DNA of 64,000 bases, from NCBI GenBank assembly GCA_019802505.1, contig JAFMOC010000051.1:123501-187500 (forward strand), in the 5' to 3' direction. The translations under genes and the position numbers were made by a program. Each line of letters starts with the position of its first letter. Within the stretch, counting starts at the first letter, position 1. Source of the stretch: Corydoras sp. C115 (Eukaryota > Chordata > Actinopteri > Siluriformes > Callichthyidae). Shown here one piece after another: positions 36,663 through 48,289 of the stretch. The notes under the pieces were generated by a model. It was not told where the DNA came from. It saw only the letters and a list, made by a program, of their open reading frames with translations, and did not search any database.

Positions 36663-36912
36663 CTGCGTGGGTTTCCTCCGGGTTCTCCGGTTTCCTCCCA
36701 CAGTCCAAAAACATGGATCAAGTCAATTGAATTCTTAAAATTGCCCCATATAGAGTGTGTCTGTGTGAGTGAGTGTGTGCCCAGCGATAGATTGGCACCC
36801 TGTCCTGGGTGTATCTGCCCAACGCCTGAGATGTTCTCCCCTGGATGGGCATGGGGAACCCCACCGCGACCCTAATAGAGGATAAAGCGGGAGATAATGA
36901 ATGAATGAAATG
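36663..36912 (+). repeat. V-SINE copy 12, 5'-truncated
   Basis: Begins inside the V-domain at GTCTGCGTGGGTTTCC and runs to an AATGAATGAAATGAATGAA tail. It immediately precedes the duplicated unit at 36.97 kb. Confidence 0.92.
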
Positions 36913-36968
36913 AATGAAAGATAATTGCAGTTACAAAGGTCGCTATTACATAACAAAATATTGTTTTG

Positions 36969-37790
36969 CAGATCTAGTATTATCCTCAGAAATCTCATTA
37001 AATATTTTTTAAAAATTGTAATTCTATGTAAAAAATGTTTTAAATCTGGAGCACAGATTCCTCTATGTGTAAGCACTGTAGAGAAAATAGATCACTTTAT
37101 ATTGAAGCTCAAAATGAAGTTTTCACAGAGAACGACTGTTTTTATCAATATTATATTAGTGTTTTAATGCATTTAATACATTATTATTCTCCTCCAATTC
37201 GTGTATCAAAATCATTCATTCATTATCTCCCGCTTTATCCTCTAGTAGGGTCGTGGTGGGGTTCCCCATGCCCATCCAGGGGAGAACGTCTCGGGCACTG
37301 GGCAGATAGACCCAGGACAGGGCGCCAATCCATCGCTGGGCACACACTCACTCACACAAACACACACTCTATATGGGGCAATTTGGAGAATTCAGTTGGC
37401 TTGATCCATGTTTTTGGACTGTGGGAGGAAACCGGAGAACCCGGAGGAAACCCACGCGGACACGGGGAGAACATGGAAACTCCACCCAGATGGGGATTCG
37501 AACCGGGAATCCCTAGCGCTGAGAGGCGAACGTGCTAACCACTAAGCCACCGTGCCGCCCTGTATCAGAATCAGAATATATTATTGATCTTAGGGAGACA
37601 TCTCAGAATATATGTAATTCATTTTCAAGGTCTATTCATCTGTTATAACTGTTTTCATTAATTATTGCTGGATTTGTATTTTTTCTAATTGTTTTGATTA
37701 TTACATTCCCATATATTTGATATACAGATTTGAAATGTTAAATATGTTGACACAATAAAAGTCATTTGTTGTTTCACAATTAATAAACAG
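36969..37790 (+). repeat. Duplicated unit A, interrupted by a V-SINE
   Basis: Positions 36969-37219 and 37561-37790 together match the reverse complement of 49491-49911 at high identity by eye. The unit includes GAATCAGAATATATTATTGA and ends ATAAAAGTCATTTGTTGTTT. It may be the 3' part of an unclassified retroelement. It encodes nothing recognisable. Confidence 0.9.
37214..37560 (-). repeat. V-SINE copy 13, inserted in unit A
   Basis: Full length and close to consensus. It splits unit A at TGTATCARAAT, which flanks the SINE on both sides with one mismatch; the copy at 49.7 kb lacks the insertion. Confidence 0.97.
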
Positions 37791-40430
37791 AATTACCTTC
37801 AAAATATTTAAATTTGAACTTTTTGCAGTTTTCAAGGTGACTTTCAAAACTGCAGGATTCCTCAGAAATTAAAATCATACTGAAAACTGATAATATTATT
37901 TTACTTCTTTCCTTAGTTCTAATTAAATGTTTTAAATGTTCACCCACCAGCATTGGTCATTGTGGTAAAAGAGAAGATTATTACCTAAATTAAGTTTTTG
38001 CTGTGATACATAGGACTAGAACCAAATCATTATATAATTTTTTTTTTCACTTGAGTTTTTTTTAAACATATTTGTTTATTGGTGTTTGTGATTCTGAGAT
38101 GATTCACAATTAGTCTTTTTTTCATTTAGTTAAAATTTTAGCTTTTATTTTTTAAATTATTTTATAGGTCTTAATACTTTAAGTTAAAAACAAAGGAAAA
38201 TGATTCTAGCCTATCCCTGCTGTTATAATCTTCTGCAAATTATCACCAGCAGGACTCCATAACAATGTGACAAATAATTCAATTGGTTTAAATAATACTG
38301 TCTTTGAAATAAGCTTGCAGGGAAAAATCCCCTGCCACTCATGTTAAGTCCATATTATAGATAAAATAAAGTGATCTCATTGTGCACGTAACGTTTATTC
38401 ATTTGGAGGATTTATCATTATACAGTCACTGATCTGACAGTTCTGTGCCTCTGTTCTGAAGGGAACTTAGAGAAGAGCTCAGGCCAAAAAGTCACTTAAA
38501 AGGCACCGAGATCATATCAGGAGTTTGTTTCATAATTATAGGTGGACTCACTGAGGGAAATCCCATCCAATCCTTCAATCATCATCTTCAGCGTATAATC
38601 TTTAGTAATTTTGAAACAAGCCAAGTACCAAAGAAAAGTGTATTTATATTATATTACATATTTATAAAGATTTAAAGATTTATGCCACACTTTCATATGA
38701 ATATGATCACTGTCACTTCACAGCATGCAGTTGGGTGGGCAGCTTGGTTTCCTACTGTGTAGAGTTTGCATGTTCTCTCATTGTCTGAGGGGGGGATCTT
38801 ACAGATAAAATAAGGCTTTATTGTCCCAGCATTACAGGCCAAGTGAATTATAGACAGTGCATGTGTGGTTAATGTTATATTTATTTTTTTCAGGTCATTT
38901 TTTTGCAGAGAGCCAGTATTTCTTGATTTGTCTGTAAGTTATTCCTGAAAAATGATGCACTGCTGGGATCAGAAAATAAGGGGAAGTGTACCAGAGGTGA
39001 ATAAAGAGTGATGATACAATAATAAAACTGCCCTGATTGTTTATTAGAATGTTTTTTTGCACTTTTACTTCCCTCTGTCCTAACTTCATACCTAACCTCA
39101 TCAAAGAGCATAATATTTGAACAACATTCAGATGACGGAATCCGACTGTGAGAGTTCAGCGTGCAGGAGATGAGGCTGTGAACACAATGACGGAAATTCT
39201 GAGAGCTGCAAATTGTTTTTTTTGCACTTCAGAAGAAACGTCTTTAGCTGGAAATAGGAAGTTTGAGTTGTAGCTGATAAGCACTTGTGAAATCCAGATG
39301 TACTGTATGGAGAACTTGATTGAAACAGACCTCATAATCATTGAGTTTACTTGTTTCATTTAGTCCCTTTACTACAGGTGTATACTCAAAACACATAGCC
39401 TTTCATTTTGGACAGTTGTTTGCTTCCAGCTTTGTGGAAACAGCAGGTCTGTACTGTATCGCACAAAGCATGGTCTATAAAGGATCTGGTGTAGAAGAAC
39501 CAAGAACTGGGCTTAAAATCTATTGAACACTTTGGGAATGAACTAGATTTTAGATCGTGAGTCATGTTTTCTCATTATCATCACTATTTGACCTCATACA
39601 TGTTCCACGGCAAAATTAGGCAAAATTTCCCATATACTCCAAAATGTTGCAAAAAGGTTTTCCATAGAGGAATAACTGAGTACTGAGAATGGAATTTTAA
39701 AAAAGCTTCTGTAGATCTAATCTGTGGGTGTCTCAATAATTTTGTTCACATATTGGACTTTTAAATAAAAATGCTGTCTGATCAATTGGCTTAAATTGAC
39801 ATAAGGTAAATGTGTTAGTCATCAGGTTGTTAAAAAAAATCCACGTGTTTACATAAAAGATGACATAATATTTAAATAATATTTGTGCTATTATTCATTC
39901 AATTACAACCTCTTTACAACTTCTCATTTCACGTTTCATAACAATGGACCTGTGAAAAAACAATGATCACTTGTTTTTAAGAACTCATAATAGACATTGT
40001 ACATGATCGGGAAGCACTGACCTTATTTTAGAACTTCAGAAAAAAGGGAAATATCAGGATGAACTGTTCCAAATTCAGCATCATTCTCTGCAGAAATTCC
40101 TGTAGCGCATAGTGGAGAACTGTTATTTCTTATGATCTCATACTCATGTAACATTCACACATCAAAACACACACCAAAACAAAACACACACATAGATACA
40201 CATATATTTGTTTTTATGCTCTGATTTTATTGCTCTGATTTTACGTAGATTTCCATTCATTTCACAGAGACGTAACCATAAATACATAAATACTTACCCA
40301 ACCAGAACCTGAACCATACACTTTTATTTCACTCTTAAATTAAATCAGTTACATTTTGGGGACTTTTGGTCCCCACAGTGTGAGGGTGTAAATAGGATTT
40401 GGTTTCTATAATGTTATATATACCTGTATA
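37791..40430. other. Intergenic, nothing recognised
   Basis: AT-rich DNA between the pan2 5' region and il23a. No coding exon, RNA gene or clear repeat was seen, apart from short A/T runs and a (CA)-rich stretch at 40170-40200. Small open stretches near 38.9 and 39.3 kb look like chance. Confidence 0.6.
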
Positions 40431-40446
40431 TACACACACACACTCA

Positions 40447-40539
<93 letters not shown>

Positions 40540-40550
40540 GTTATATATAT

Positions 40551-40582
40551 AACGTGCTAACCACTAAGCCACCGTGCCGCCC
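40551..40582 (-). repeat. Inverted V-SINE head fragment
   Basis: 32 bp, the exact reverse complement of the head of copy 14 (40615-40646). The two arms are separated by 32 bp of almost pure TA. Confidence 0.97.
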
Positions 40583-40614
40583 TATATATATATATATATA
40601 TCTATATATATATA

Positions 40615-40971
40615 GGGCGGCACGGTGGCTTAGTGGTTAGCACGTTCGCCTCTCAGCGCTAGGGATTCCTGGTTCGAATCCCCATCTGGGTGGAGTTTCC
40701 ATGTTCTCCCCGTGTCTGCGTGGGTTTCCTCCGGGTTCTGCGGTTTCCTCCCACAGTCCAAAAACATGGAACAAGTCAATTGAGTTCTCCAAATTGCCCC
40801 ATATAGAGTGTGTATGCGTGCGTGTCTGTGTGAGTGAGTGTGTGCCCAGCGATAGATTGGCGCCCTTTCCTGGGTGTATCTGCCCAGTGCCCAAAACGTT
40901 CTCCCCTGGATGGGCATGGGGAACCCCACCGCGACCCTAATAGAGGATAAAGCGGGAGATAATGGATGGAT

Positions 40972-40975
<4 letters not shown>
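40615..40975 (+). repeat. V-SINE copy 14, (TGGA)n tail type
   Basis: Full length. Carries TGTATCTGCCCAG rather than TCTATCTGCCCAG and ends AATGGATGGATGGA. Confidence 0.95.
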
Positions 40976-41036
<61 letters not shown>

Positions 41037-41149
41037 TCAATTACACAAATCATATTTGCCTTGAGGATTGTAAATAATGTTTTTTTTTGTTATTTATAAA
41101 TAATATGCCATTTTAAATCAGAATAAAAACTAATGCACTCGACTTTCAG

Positions 41150-41640
41150 ACTGTAACACCTGACATACACTATACAGTACAGGTGTTTTTGGGACACACA
41201 CTATTAACCCTACAGAAGCTTTAAAGCATCCCGTTCAAAGTTCCCACTCTGCAGCTATAACGGTTTTAAATATTTTGGAGTCTTCATTCTAGTTCATTCA
41301 AAAGGTGTTAGATGAAGTTAAGGTCAATGCTCTGTGCTGGTCTTTCCAGTTCTTTTACATAAAATTCACCCAACCAGACCTTTATAGACCTTGCATTGTG
41401 CATCGGGGCACAGTCATAATGAAACAGAGAAGGGCCTTCCCCAAACTGTTCCCAGTTATCTAGGAGGTTAAATGTTAAGTTGTCCAAAATGCATGGCCCA
41501 TACTAGATTTTATAAACATGTGGCACCTCTCTGCTAAACAGGGACCAGATATGTTTTAGGACATGTGGGCATGAAAAGGAATTCCTATGTGGTCAGGGTA
41601 TTATTACCTAAGGGTCCAGTAATTAACCCTATAGATGCTG
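41150..41640. repeat. Degraded teleost repeat (GGGCCTTCCCCAAACTGTT family)
   Basis: Contains GGGACACACACTATTAACCC, CATTGTGCATCGGGGCACAG and AGGGCCTTCCCCAAACTGTT, blocks of an interspersed element common in catfish and carps. Similar fragments lie at 32.43, 45.11-45.50, 55.22 and 60.65 kb. Unclassified, probably a DNA transposon derivative. Confidence 0.5.
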
Positions 41641-41656
41641 TATTTGGTCATTTTTG

Positions 41657-41803
41657 CATTCACGTTTGGTCATTTATTGGACGCTTTTATCCAAAGCGAC
41701 TTACAAGGTGAGCACAGGGTTCATCACAACATCCCTGGAGCCATGAGGGTTAAGGGTCTTGCTCAAGGACCCACACTGGTAACTTCAGTGGACCTGGGAT
41801 TTG
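41657..41803 (-). repeat. SINE-B copy, head-truncated
   Basis: Tail (GGACGCTTTTATCCAAAGCG) and body (AAGGGTCTTGCTCAAGGACC) intact. It stops at GGACCTGGGATTTGA, so the A-box half is missing. Confidence 0.8.
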
Positions 41804-42016
41804 ATGCTTTATAGATCATATAGATGCTAGATCATATGATAGATCATAGATAGATTTAATCTTGGGGAAAGAAAAAAACATTTTTATTTCTTATTACAAC
41901 TTATTTCTGACAGTTTACTAGCAGTGTTTTAGGCAGTGGGCCTAATGCAGACATGAAGAAAGAACATGCCAACATCCTCCAAAAGTTGGGTTTTTAAAGT
42001 TATTTAAGTCTTGTAT

Positions 42017-42300
42017 CGCGGCACGGTGGCTTAGTGGTCAGCACGTTTGCCTCTCAGCACTAGGGATTTCTCCGTGTCCGCGTGGGTTTCCTCCGGGTTC
42101 TCCGGTTTCCTCCCACCAAAAACATGGATCAAGTCAATTGAGTCCTCCAAAATTGCCCCATATAAAGTGTGTCTGTGTGAGTGATTATGTGCCCAGCGAT
42201 GGACTGGCGCCCTGTCTTGGGTGTATCTGCCCAGCGCCCATGGGCATGGGGTGACCCTAATATAGGATAAAGCGGAAGATAATGGATGGATGGATGGATG
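42017..42300 (+). repeat. V-SINE copy 15, upstream of il23a
   Basis: Missing the B box and the GGGTGGAGTTTCC block; ends in (GGAT)n. Its end is about 215 bp upstream of the il23a kB/AP-1 cluster. Confidence 0.92.
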
Positions 42301-42513
42301 GTGTTTCCATCTAAGCGCACCAGCATGCATTTCTTTACAACCTCCTCCTCAGCAGCAGATGAAGAAGTCTGAAGAAGATTTGCATGCGAGGGTGATGTCG
42401 TTTACAATAGAATTCGGTGTCATCAAGCAAAACACCCTCCGTCCGTGTTCAAACTCAAAGCTCGAACCTGTGGCCGGACTCTGGATGGCTACCTGTGGGC
42501 TGAATGCGCAGGC

Positions 42514-42550
42514 GGGGAACTCCTCACGTGAGTCATCCACGGCTATATTA
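42514..42550 (+). promoter_or_regulatory. il23a: il23a promoter: kB site, E-box, AP-1 site, TATA-like box
   Basis: GGGGAACTCC at 42514-42523 fits the NF-kB consensus. CACGTG follows at 42525-42530, overlapped by a perfect AP-1 site TGAGTCA at 42529-42535. A TATA-like CTATATTA lies at 42543-42550, about 87 bp before the ATG. Mammalian IL23A is induced through NF-kB and AP-1, so the arrangement fits. Function here is inferred. Confidence 0.7.
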
Positions 42551-42636
42551 ACGGGGGATGTCAGTGCAGAGGAATCACATCCCATCGCTGAATCAACGCT
42601 AATAAATCCGGAATTCATTCTGCGGCGCTGTGAATC

Positions 42637-44577
42637 ATGACTGCCTTGCGGCTCCTGATGCTGTCCGCTGCGCTGTGCGTCTGCGCGCTCGGAGCTCCGC
42701 TGCGCTTCGGGCTGAGCGTCACTGAGAGCAGGATGCTGGCGCTCAAGCTCAATCAACACGCGAGACGTCTTCATAACGAGGTGAGCAACTGGTTATGCAA
42801 TTAATGATCGGATTTTAAAAACTGTGCTGTGTGTAACTTTAACGAGTAAAGCTTATAAAGGCTGCATTTTAATAACAGGCTGTTTTTTTTATTGTATTAT
42901 TGACTGAAATTGTCCACGTTTTTTTTTTTAAAACCAGAACCACCTACCTTTATAGTGTGGTAGAGCTTAATGGCTGGGCAGTGAAAGTCCATTTTTTACC
43001 ATAGAACTTACTTATAAAACTCAGTGTTCAGGTTGCAAAATTTTGTTCATAGCAATGTAGGTAACAAAAAACACACCTAACAACACCATAGCAACTGCAC
43101 GAAGTTACTGACCCTAGAGTTATTTTTGTGGATGGAAAACTGACTTATTAACTAACAGAATTTTTAAAACCAGACAGAGCTTTCCTCATTAATTAAACAT
43201 TGGTGGGAAAAAAAAAAAAAGATTCTTCCTTTTTTTTATTATCCATTATTTTGATGGAACAAAAACAGGTTCTTTATGTTCTTCATTTATGAAGCCTTGA
43301 TATTAAAGCGGATGTGGTTTGAGAGAATTGGTGGAGCAAATTAAACCAGTGGTTTTAGGAGAAGGGAAATGCTCCTTTAAAGTCTTTATAAATAAATAAT
43401 CTGCCTGGATTTATAAACATCCGACGCGAAATTCAAGGGATGAGTTGAGAGCCGAGCAAATGAAAACTATTACAAATTGAACTATTAAAAAAACTACAAT
43501 CCAGAAATTTGCAGAAATGTAGTGAATAACAAACACTAACATGTTTTATAGACTTTGTGGTTTATTTTTGTGGAGTTTATAAAGATTCTAAATGATCCCT
43601 TAATTGTCTAAGTGAAAACTACAAGGATTAAATCCTAGTCTCAGTAAAAGACAAAAAAACTGAAGTGTGGCTTTACCTCAAGCAGGTGAATATCTCGAAT
43701 GAGGTAGCTGTAGTCAATGACCCCCCTGTGATGATCCGGCCTGAGGACGAGTGTAATCCCGACAGCCTACAGAAAAATTCAGAGGTGAATACATTCAACC
43801 TTTATTTCATTTTTCATTGTTTTATTCACACAGATATTTTTTAATAATAACTGCTGCATTTTTTTTTTCAGACTTGCTTGTCACGGGTCGTGCTGGCTTT
43901 AAAGAATTACACCCAGATTTTTGGAGAAAACGGGCTGTTCCAGGGTCAGCACAAGAAATGCCAAAAGTGGAGAACAAATGCATCAGCTGTGGCTGATGTG
44001 ATGGAGCAGTTTCTCCGTGCACTCAAGGTATTGTTTAAACTCTTTAACAAAGTTATCATTTTATTTGTTGTTATTTTAAGGTGACATTAAAGAGATCTCA
44101 ATATGGAGGCTTAGGTTCTTACTTTGGTTCACACGACTTTGGAACCCTGTAAATAATACAGAAAAGTGCTTTGTACGACTGGTTTTGGGACTCCTTTTAG
44201 AACCCAGCTGATTGGAGAACATTTTAAACTCTGTAAATCACTAAACAAACATGAAGCGGGCGTGGTAGCTCAGTGGTTAGGATGTCAGTCCTATTAATCT
44301 ACAGGGCAGGTCCATTAAAGTTGACAATATGGACACTTAAGCAAAACTCCACTTGCTCTAGAGGTTCTATTTTATGGCTGACACCAACCATAAAGTTATA
44401 AACAGTTTGATATAAATAAATGCATTTTTCCGACAGGAACCATCTGGGTACTCATCTCGTTTAAGGATAAACGAATGGATGGCTGAGGAATATCTCTGCC
44501 GAGACAGCATCGAGCGTCTTTACTCCTTCTCTATCATTACAGCCCGTATTTTTAACTACCTGGATTCTGTTCAGTAA
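42637..44577 (+). CDS. il23a: Interleukin-23 subunit alpha (p19)
   Basis: Four exons, 42637-42780, 43686-43784, 43872-44027 and 44437-44577, each GT/AG-bordered and phase 0, give 179 aa. p19 is a secreted four-helix cytokine that pairs with IL-12 p40 to form IL-23, which drives Th17-type responses through IL-23R and JAK/STAT. A signal peptide is evident (MTALRLLMLSAALCVCALGA). Residues 59-87 (NDPPVMIRPEDECNPDSLQK, then NSETCLSRV) align with the conserved human p19 block ND.P.I...CDP..L..NS..CL.RI. Cysteines of the mature chain are 71, 83, 111 and 154. N-glycosylation sequons are at 50, 93 and 117. The neighbour is pan2, as in human 12q13. Another IL-6-family member is unlikely given the synteny. 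The 3' UTR carries an AU-rich element. Confidence 0.93.
44263..44350 (+). repeat. SINE-B head fragment in il23a intron 3
   Basis: GGGCGTGGTAGCTCAGTGGT is the same head, on the plus strand, as the minus-strand copy at 47.2 kb. The body is diverged and the tail missing. Confidence 0.65.
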
Positions 44578-44728
44578 TCAACAAGACAGATACTAATGTG
44601 AAGTAAATGATCATGTTGGTCAAAATGTGTAGTACTGCTAAATTTTGAAAGCGTGTTTTACATGTTCTCATGATGTAGCCAACGATGCCGGCTGAATTAG
44701 AGGACTGTTATTTGTTGCATGATAAATG

Positions 44729-44772
44729 ACATATTTATTGACTTATTTATAGTATTTATTGTTATTTATTGA
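44729..44772 (+). promoter_or_regulatory. il23a: AU-rich element in il23a 3' UTR
   Basis: Four ATTTA pentamers, each in a TATTTAT or similar context, within 44 bp, about 150 bp after the stop. Such clusters recruit ARE-binding proteins and destabilise cytokine mRNAs. An ATTAAA poly(A)-like signal follows near 44848. Confidence 0.8.
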
Positions 44773-44859
44773 GATATGTCAGCGCTCCGCGCCGGGGCAG
44801 CTGAGATGTTACCATGTAACTGATGTAAAGAGATTTTTATTTATAATCATTAAAGCAGT

Positions 44860-45892
44860 AATGAAACTGTACATCTACTTCCATGTGTGTTATTTCTCAT
44901 CTGACTTTATTTCCGGTGAGAGCATAATCTTCCCTAGAACTGGCAGAAGCCTGATAAGGAAATGGCATAATCAGTATGAGTGAATTTCCCAGTCTGAACT
45001 CAAAGCCAGATTGTAAGAAGAGGAGGAAGGTGTGATTTCCATAAACATTCCCATTTAGTGTGAAATGCTTCCTGATCCTTTTAGCCCAATTAATCTAAGA
45101 AACATACTATATAGACAAAGGTATTAGGACACCTACACATTACACCTACAGGAGCTTTTATGACATCTCATTCTTAGTTGGTCCCCCCTTTGCAATTGCA
45201 ACAGCTTTATTCATCTGGGATGGCTTTCTACAAGATTTTGGCGAGTGCCTTTTGAAATTCTTTCCCATTCTAACAGTAGTACATTGATGATGTCAGACAA
45301 TGATGTCAGATGAGAGGGCCTGGCTCACAAACTTCAACTTAGTTTATACCAATATGGTTCGTAGGTCTGAACCAAAGATCAGGGCTCTAGAGTTGGTGGT
45401 CAGTCAAGTTCTTTCACATAAAACTCACGCAGATAATAAACAGATCAAAGGCCTTCCCTAAAATGTACTCACATTATTAAAAGCATAGAACTAACTGTTT
45501 AAAACGAAGCTTATTTCATTTAATTAATTAATTTATTTTTTCTCCGTGTCCTGTCTGGCACTTTAGAGTGTCTAAATCAGGCCCAACAGTTTGGATTTTA
45601 CAAGTGGAGCATACAGGCATTTCACCATGATGCTCCACTTGGTATATATTTAACACTTTATTATAAATTCTTTTGGGGATCATATTGGTACAGCAAACAC
45701 GAAGATGGAAAAGGAAACAGAAATACACATACACATATACATACATATATATATATACACACATACACACACACACACATATATACATACATATGCACAA
45801 ATATACACATGCTCATATATATCCACATAAACATCTACATACTATATGTATATCCATATACGCATCTACGCATAAATACACATATGCCCATA

Positions 45893-45970
<78 letters not shown>

Positions 45971-46760
45971 CACACACACATCCATACCTACATTTACCTT
46001 CATATACTAAAATTAATTACAATTTCCAGTATAAATATATAAAAGCTTATTTCATACACCTGTGGCTATAAGACTACATAAAATATCCATACTATCCATT
46101 AATATCCAGGAAAATAAATAACAGTAAAATTTCTACGAAATATTTCACATTAGTTTGGAAGTGTAGTGTTTATCCTTGTTTTTAAGCAATTACAATCTGT
46201 ACAAACATATAATATTTTTAGCCATAATTATTCGAAGCAGAGCAAATCGTCACAGATGTTTTATGAACTTGACCTGCAGTCGACATTTTAAATCACACAG
46301 CTTGTAAAATTGGGTCAGTCAACATTTGTTGACATCGATGATGCACTTCCTTTTTCCTCTTTTGTGGTATTTACTACTACGGAAATGCAAACGCTTACGA
46401 TCCCTGCTTTTTGTGCTCTATTTTACTGTATATTATTTATTGTACAGTTTAAAATTTGATGCTTTAAAACTTTTTCTTTTGTTAAGGATTTATAGAATCA
46501 TGACCATAAAAGAACCATATATTTTTTTTAAAGTTCTTTGCACAGCAAATGCTTCTTTGGATCGATGCAGAATGTGTTGCATGTGGTTGTTTGCAGCATA
46601 AAGCATTGATATGGCACCAAAATGATTTATTCATTGTTACAGTGTCAAGCTTTAAGTTATTTAAAGAAAAGAATTTTAAGATTGTTTTATTCTATGGAGT
46701 GTTCATGGTGCAGAACTGTTGTCTTTGCAGAACTCTTGTATCTTATTATCTTATGAAATA
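44860..46760. other. Intergenic: il23a 3' flank with repeat fragments
   Basis: Contains the GGACACC/GGCCTTCCC repeat at 45108-45500, a complex (CA/TA)n simple-sequence block at 45720-45980, and AT-rich sequence to 46760. No gene was recognised; ORFs at 46.3-46.7 kb are Leu/Phe-rich AT artefacts. Confidence 0.6.
45896..45968. repeat. (TA)n microsatellite
   Basis: About 70 bp of pure TA inside a longer CA/TA-rich simple-sequence block. Confidence 0.97.
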
Positions 46761-46764
46761 GTGA

Positions 46765-46862
46765 TGGTATAGAGCCAACTGGCAGGAGGCGTAGAGGAAG
46801 ACCAAAGAGGAGGTTTATAGATGTTGTTGGGGGTGGACATGCAGATGGTTGGGGTGACAGCC
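46765..46862 (+). mobile_element. LINE ORF fragment (GRPKRRFID type)
   Basis: Encodes GRRRRGRPKRRFIDVV followed by a HADGWGDS-like segment. This resembles the C-terminal RGRPKRRF.DVV motif of fish LINE polyproteins of a different kind from the L2 fragment that follows. Clade uncertain. Confidence 0.5.
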
Positions 46863-46996
46863 GAAAAAAAATCATTGGCTGCTCCCTGCCTTCCATAACC
46901 TCCATCTACCACTCCCGTTGTCTCCGCAGCGCCAGCAACATCCTAAAGGACAATACTCACCCCGGATTCCACTTTTTCAACCTTCCAAGACGCTAC

Positions 46997-47210
46997 ATAC
47001 ATTTATATTTACATTTGGTCATTTATTGGACGCTTTTATCCAAAGCGACTTACAAGGTGAGCACAGGGTTCATCACAACATCCCTGGAGCAATGAGGGTT
47101 AAGGGTCTTGCTCAAGGACCCACATTGGTAACTTCAGTGGAGCTGGGATTTGAACCCTCAACCTTCAGATTGACAGCCCAACACCCTGACCACTGAGCCA
47201 CCACGCCCCT
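46997..47210 (-). repeat. SINE-B copy, best preserved
   Basis: Minus strand reads GTAGGGGCGTGGTGGCTCAG at the head, then B box GGTTCAAATCCCAG, to AAATGACCAAATGTAAAT at the tail. The best reference copy for the family in this window. Confidence 0.85.
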
Positions 47211-47419
47211 ACTGTAGATTTTACTGTATGGACGCTACCGGTCCATACAGGCCAAAACAAACAGACTCAGGGACATCTTCTTTCCCAAAGCCATTTTAAT
47301 GCTAAACGGGAACCTGCACTAATTGGCAGATCATGTGACACACTACACGTCTATTTGCACAGTACATTTTTGCACATGTCTTATCTATTGTTTTTTTTCT
47401 ATTTATGTATAATGCCGAG

Positions 47420-47766
47420 GCGGCACGGTGGCTTAGTGCTTAGCACGTTCTCCTCTCAGCGCTAGGGATTCCCGGTTCGAATCCCCATCTGGGTGGAGTT
47501 TCCATGTTCTCCCCGTGTCTGCGTGGGTTTCCTCCGGGTTCTTCGGTTTCCTCCCACAGTCCAAAAACATGGATCAAGTCAATTGAATTCTCAAAAATTG
47601 CCCCATATAGAGTGTGTCTGTGCCCAGCGATGGATTGGCGCCCTGTCCTGGGTATATCTGCCCAACGCAGAAGACGTTCCGAGACGTTCTCCCCTGGATG
47701 GGCATGAGGAACCCCACCGCGACCCTAATAGAGGATAAAGCGGGAGATAATGAATGAATGAATGAA
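47420..47766 (+). repeat. V-SINE copy 16 inside the L2 UTR
   Basis: Flanked by TATAATGCC on both sides. Carries a small duplication (GACGTTCCGAGACGTTC). Confidence 0.95.
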
Positions 47767-47944
47767 TATATAATGCCATGTGCACTTTAAGGAGGAGCTT
47801 AAATCTCGTTATATGATGTATACTGTGCATGCGGGGTATAATGACAATAAAGGCTTTCTATTCTATTCTATTCTATTTTATGGAGGGTTGAGGTTCTAAA
47901 ACTATCCGAATTGATCTATTTTCCCTACAGTGCTTTTATGCAGT

Positions 47945-47977
<33 letters not shown>

Positions 47978-47979
47978 AG

Positions 47980-48140
47980 TGAAGTGAGCACACCAACCTG
48001 GAGCGGTGGGCACCCCTGTATGCCACATGCCACCTGGGGAGTAATTGGGGTTAGGTGCCTTGCTCAAGGGCACTTCAGCCGTAGAACTTGATGGGACCCA
48101 GAATCGAACCAGGCAGGGGCCTTCGGGTTCCTTGACCACA
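47980..48140 (-). repeat. Third tRNA-SINE-like repeat, degraded
   Basis: Contains GGGGTTAGGTGCCTTGCTCA, AGGGCACTTCAGCCGT and AGAATCGAACCAGGCA (B box on the minus strand), a pattern common in teleost genomes. Preceded by a (CA)n run at 47945-47975. Confidence 0.55.
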
Positions 48141-48289
48141 AGCCTGAAACTGCTGAAAAACATTGTTTAATTACGTTTGTTATTAACACTGTCGTTATCC
48201 TCTTTACTCACAAAAGACTAAATACTTTTTAAACGATACGTTTAAAGACTAAACTATAGGCCAATTAACTAGAGACTAGAGACATGAAT

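Larger units (their letters stand above)
40440..41035. repeat. (TA)n microsatellite split by a V-SINE
   Basis: TA runs at 40455-40538 and 40972-41032 flank V-SINE material, so the SINE landed inside an existing TA tract, or TA growth followed on both sides. Confidence 0.9.
46863..47880 (+). mobile_element. L2-type LINE 3' end, interrupted by two SINEs
   Basis: Encodes KKIIGCSLPSITSIYHSRCL, SASNILKDNTHPGFHFFNLP and, after an insertion, RSIQAKTNRLRDIFFPKAIL. This matches the C-terminus of fish L2/Maui ORF2. The 3' UTR ends in AATGACAATAAAGG and (TTCTA)n, typical of L2. A SINE-B copy (46997-47210) splits the ORF and a V-SINE (47420-47766) splits the UTR. 5'-truncated and dead. Confidence 0.8.

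Noticed and set aside
40615..40680. tRNA gene candidates in the SINE heads
   Set aside because: A- and B-box sequence is present, but no full cloverleaf or anticodon arm is visible and each is joined to a SINE body.
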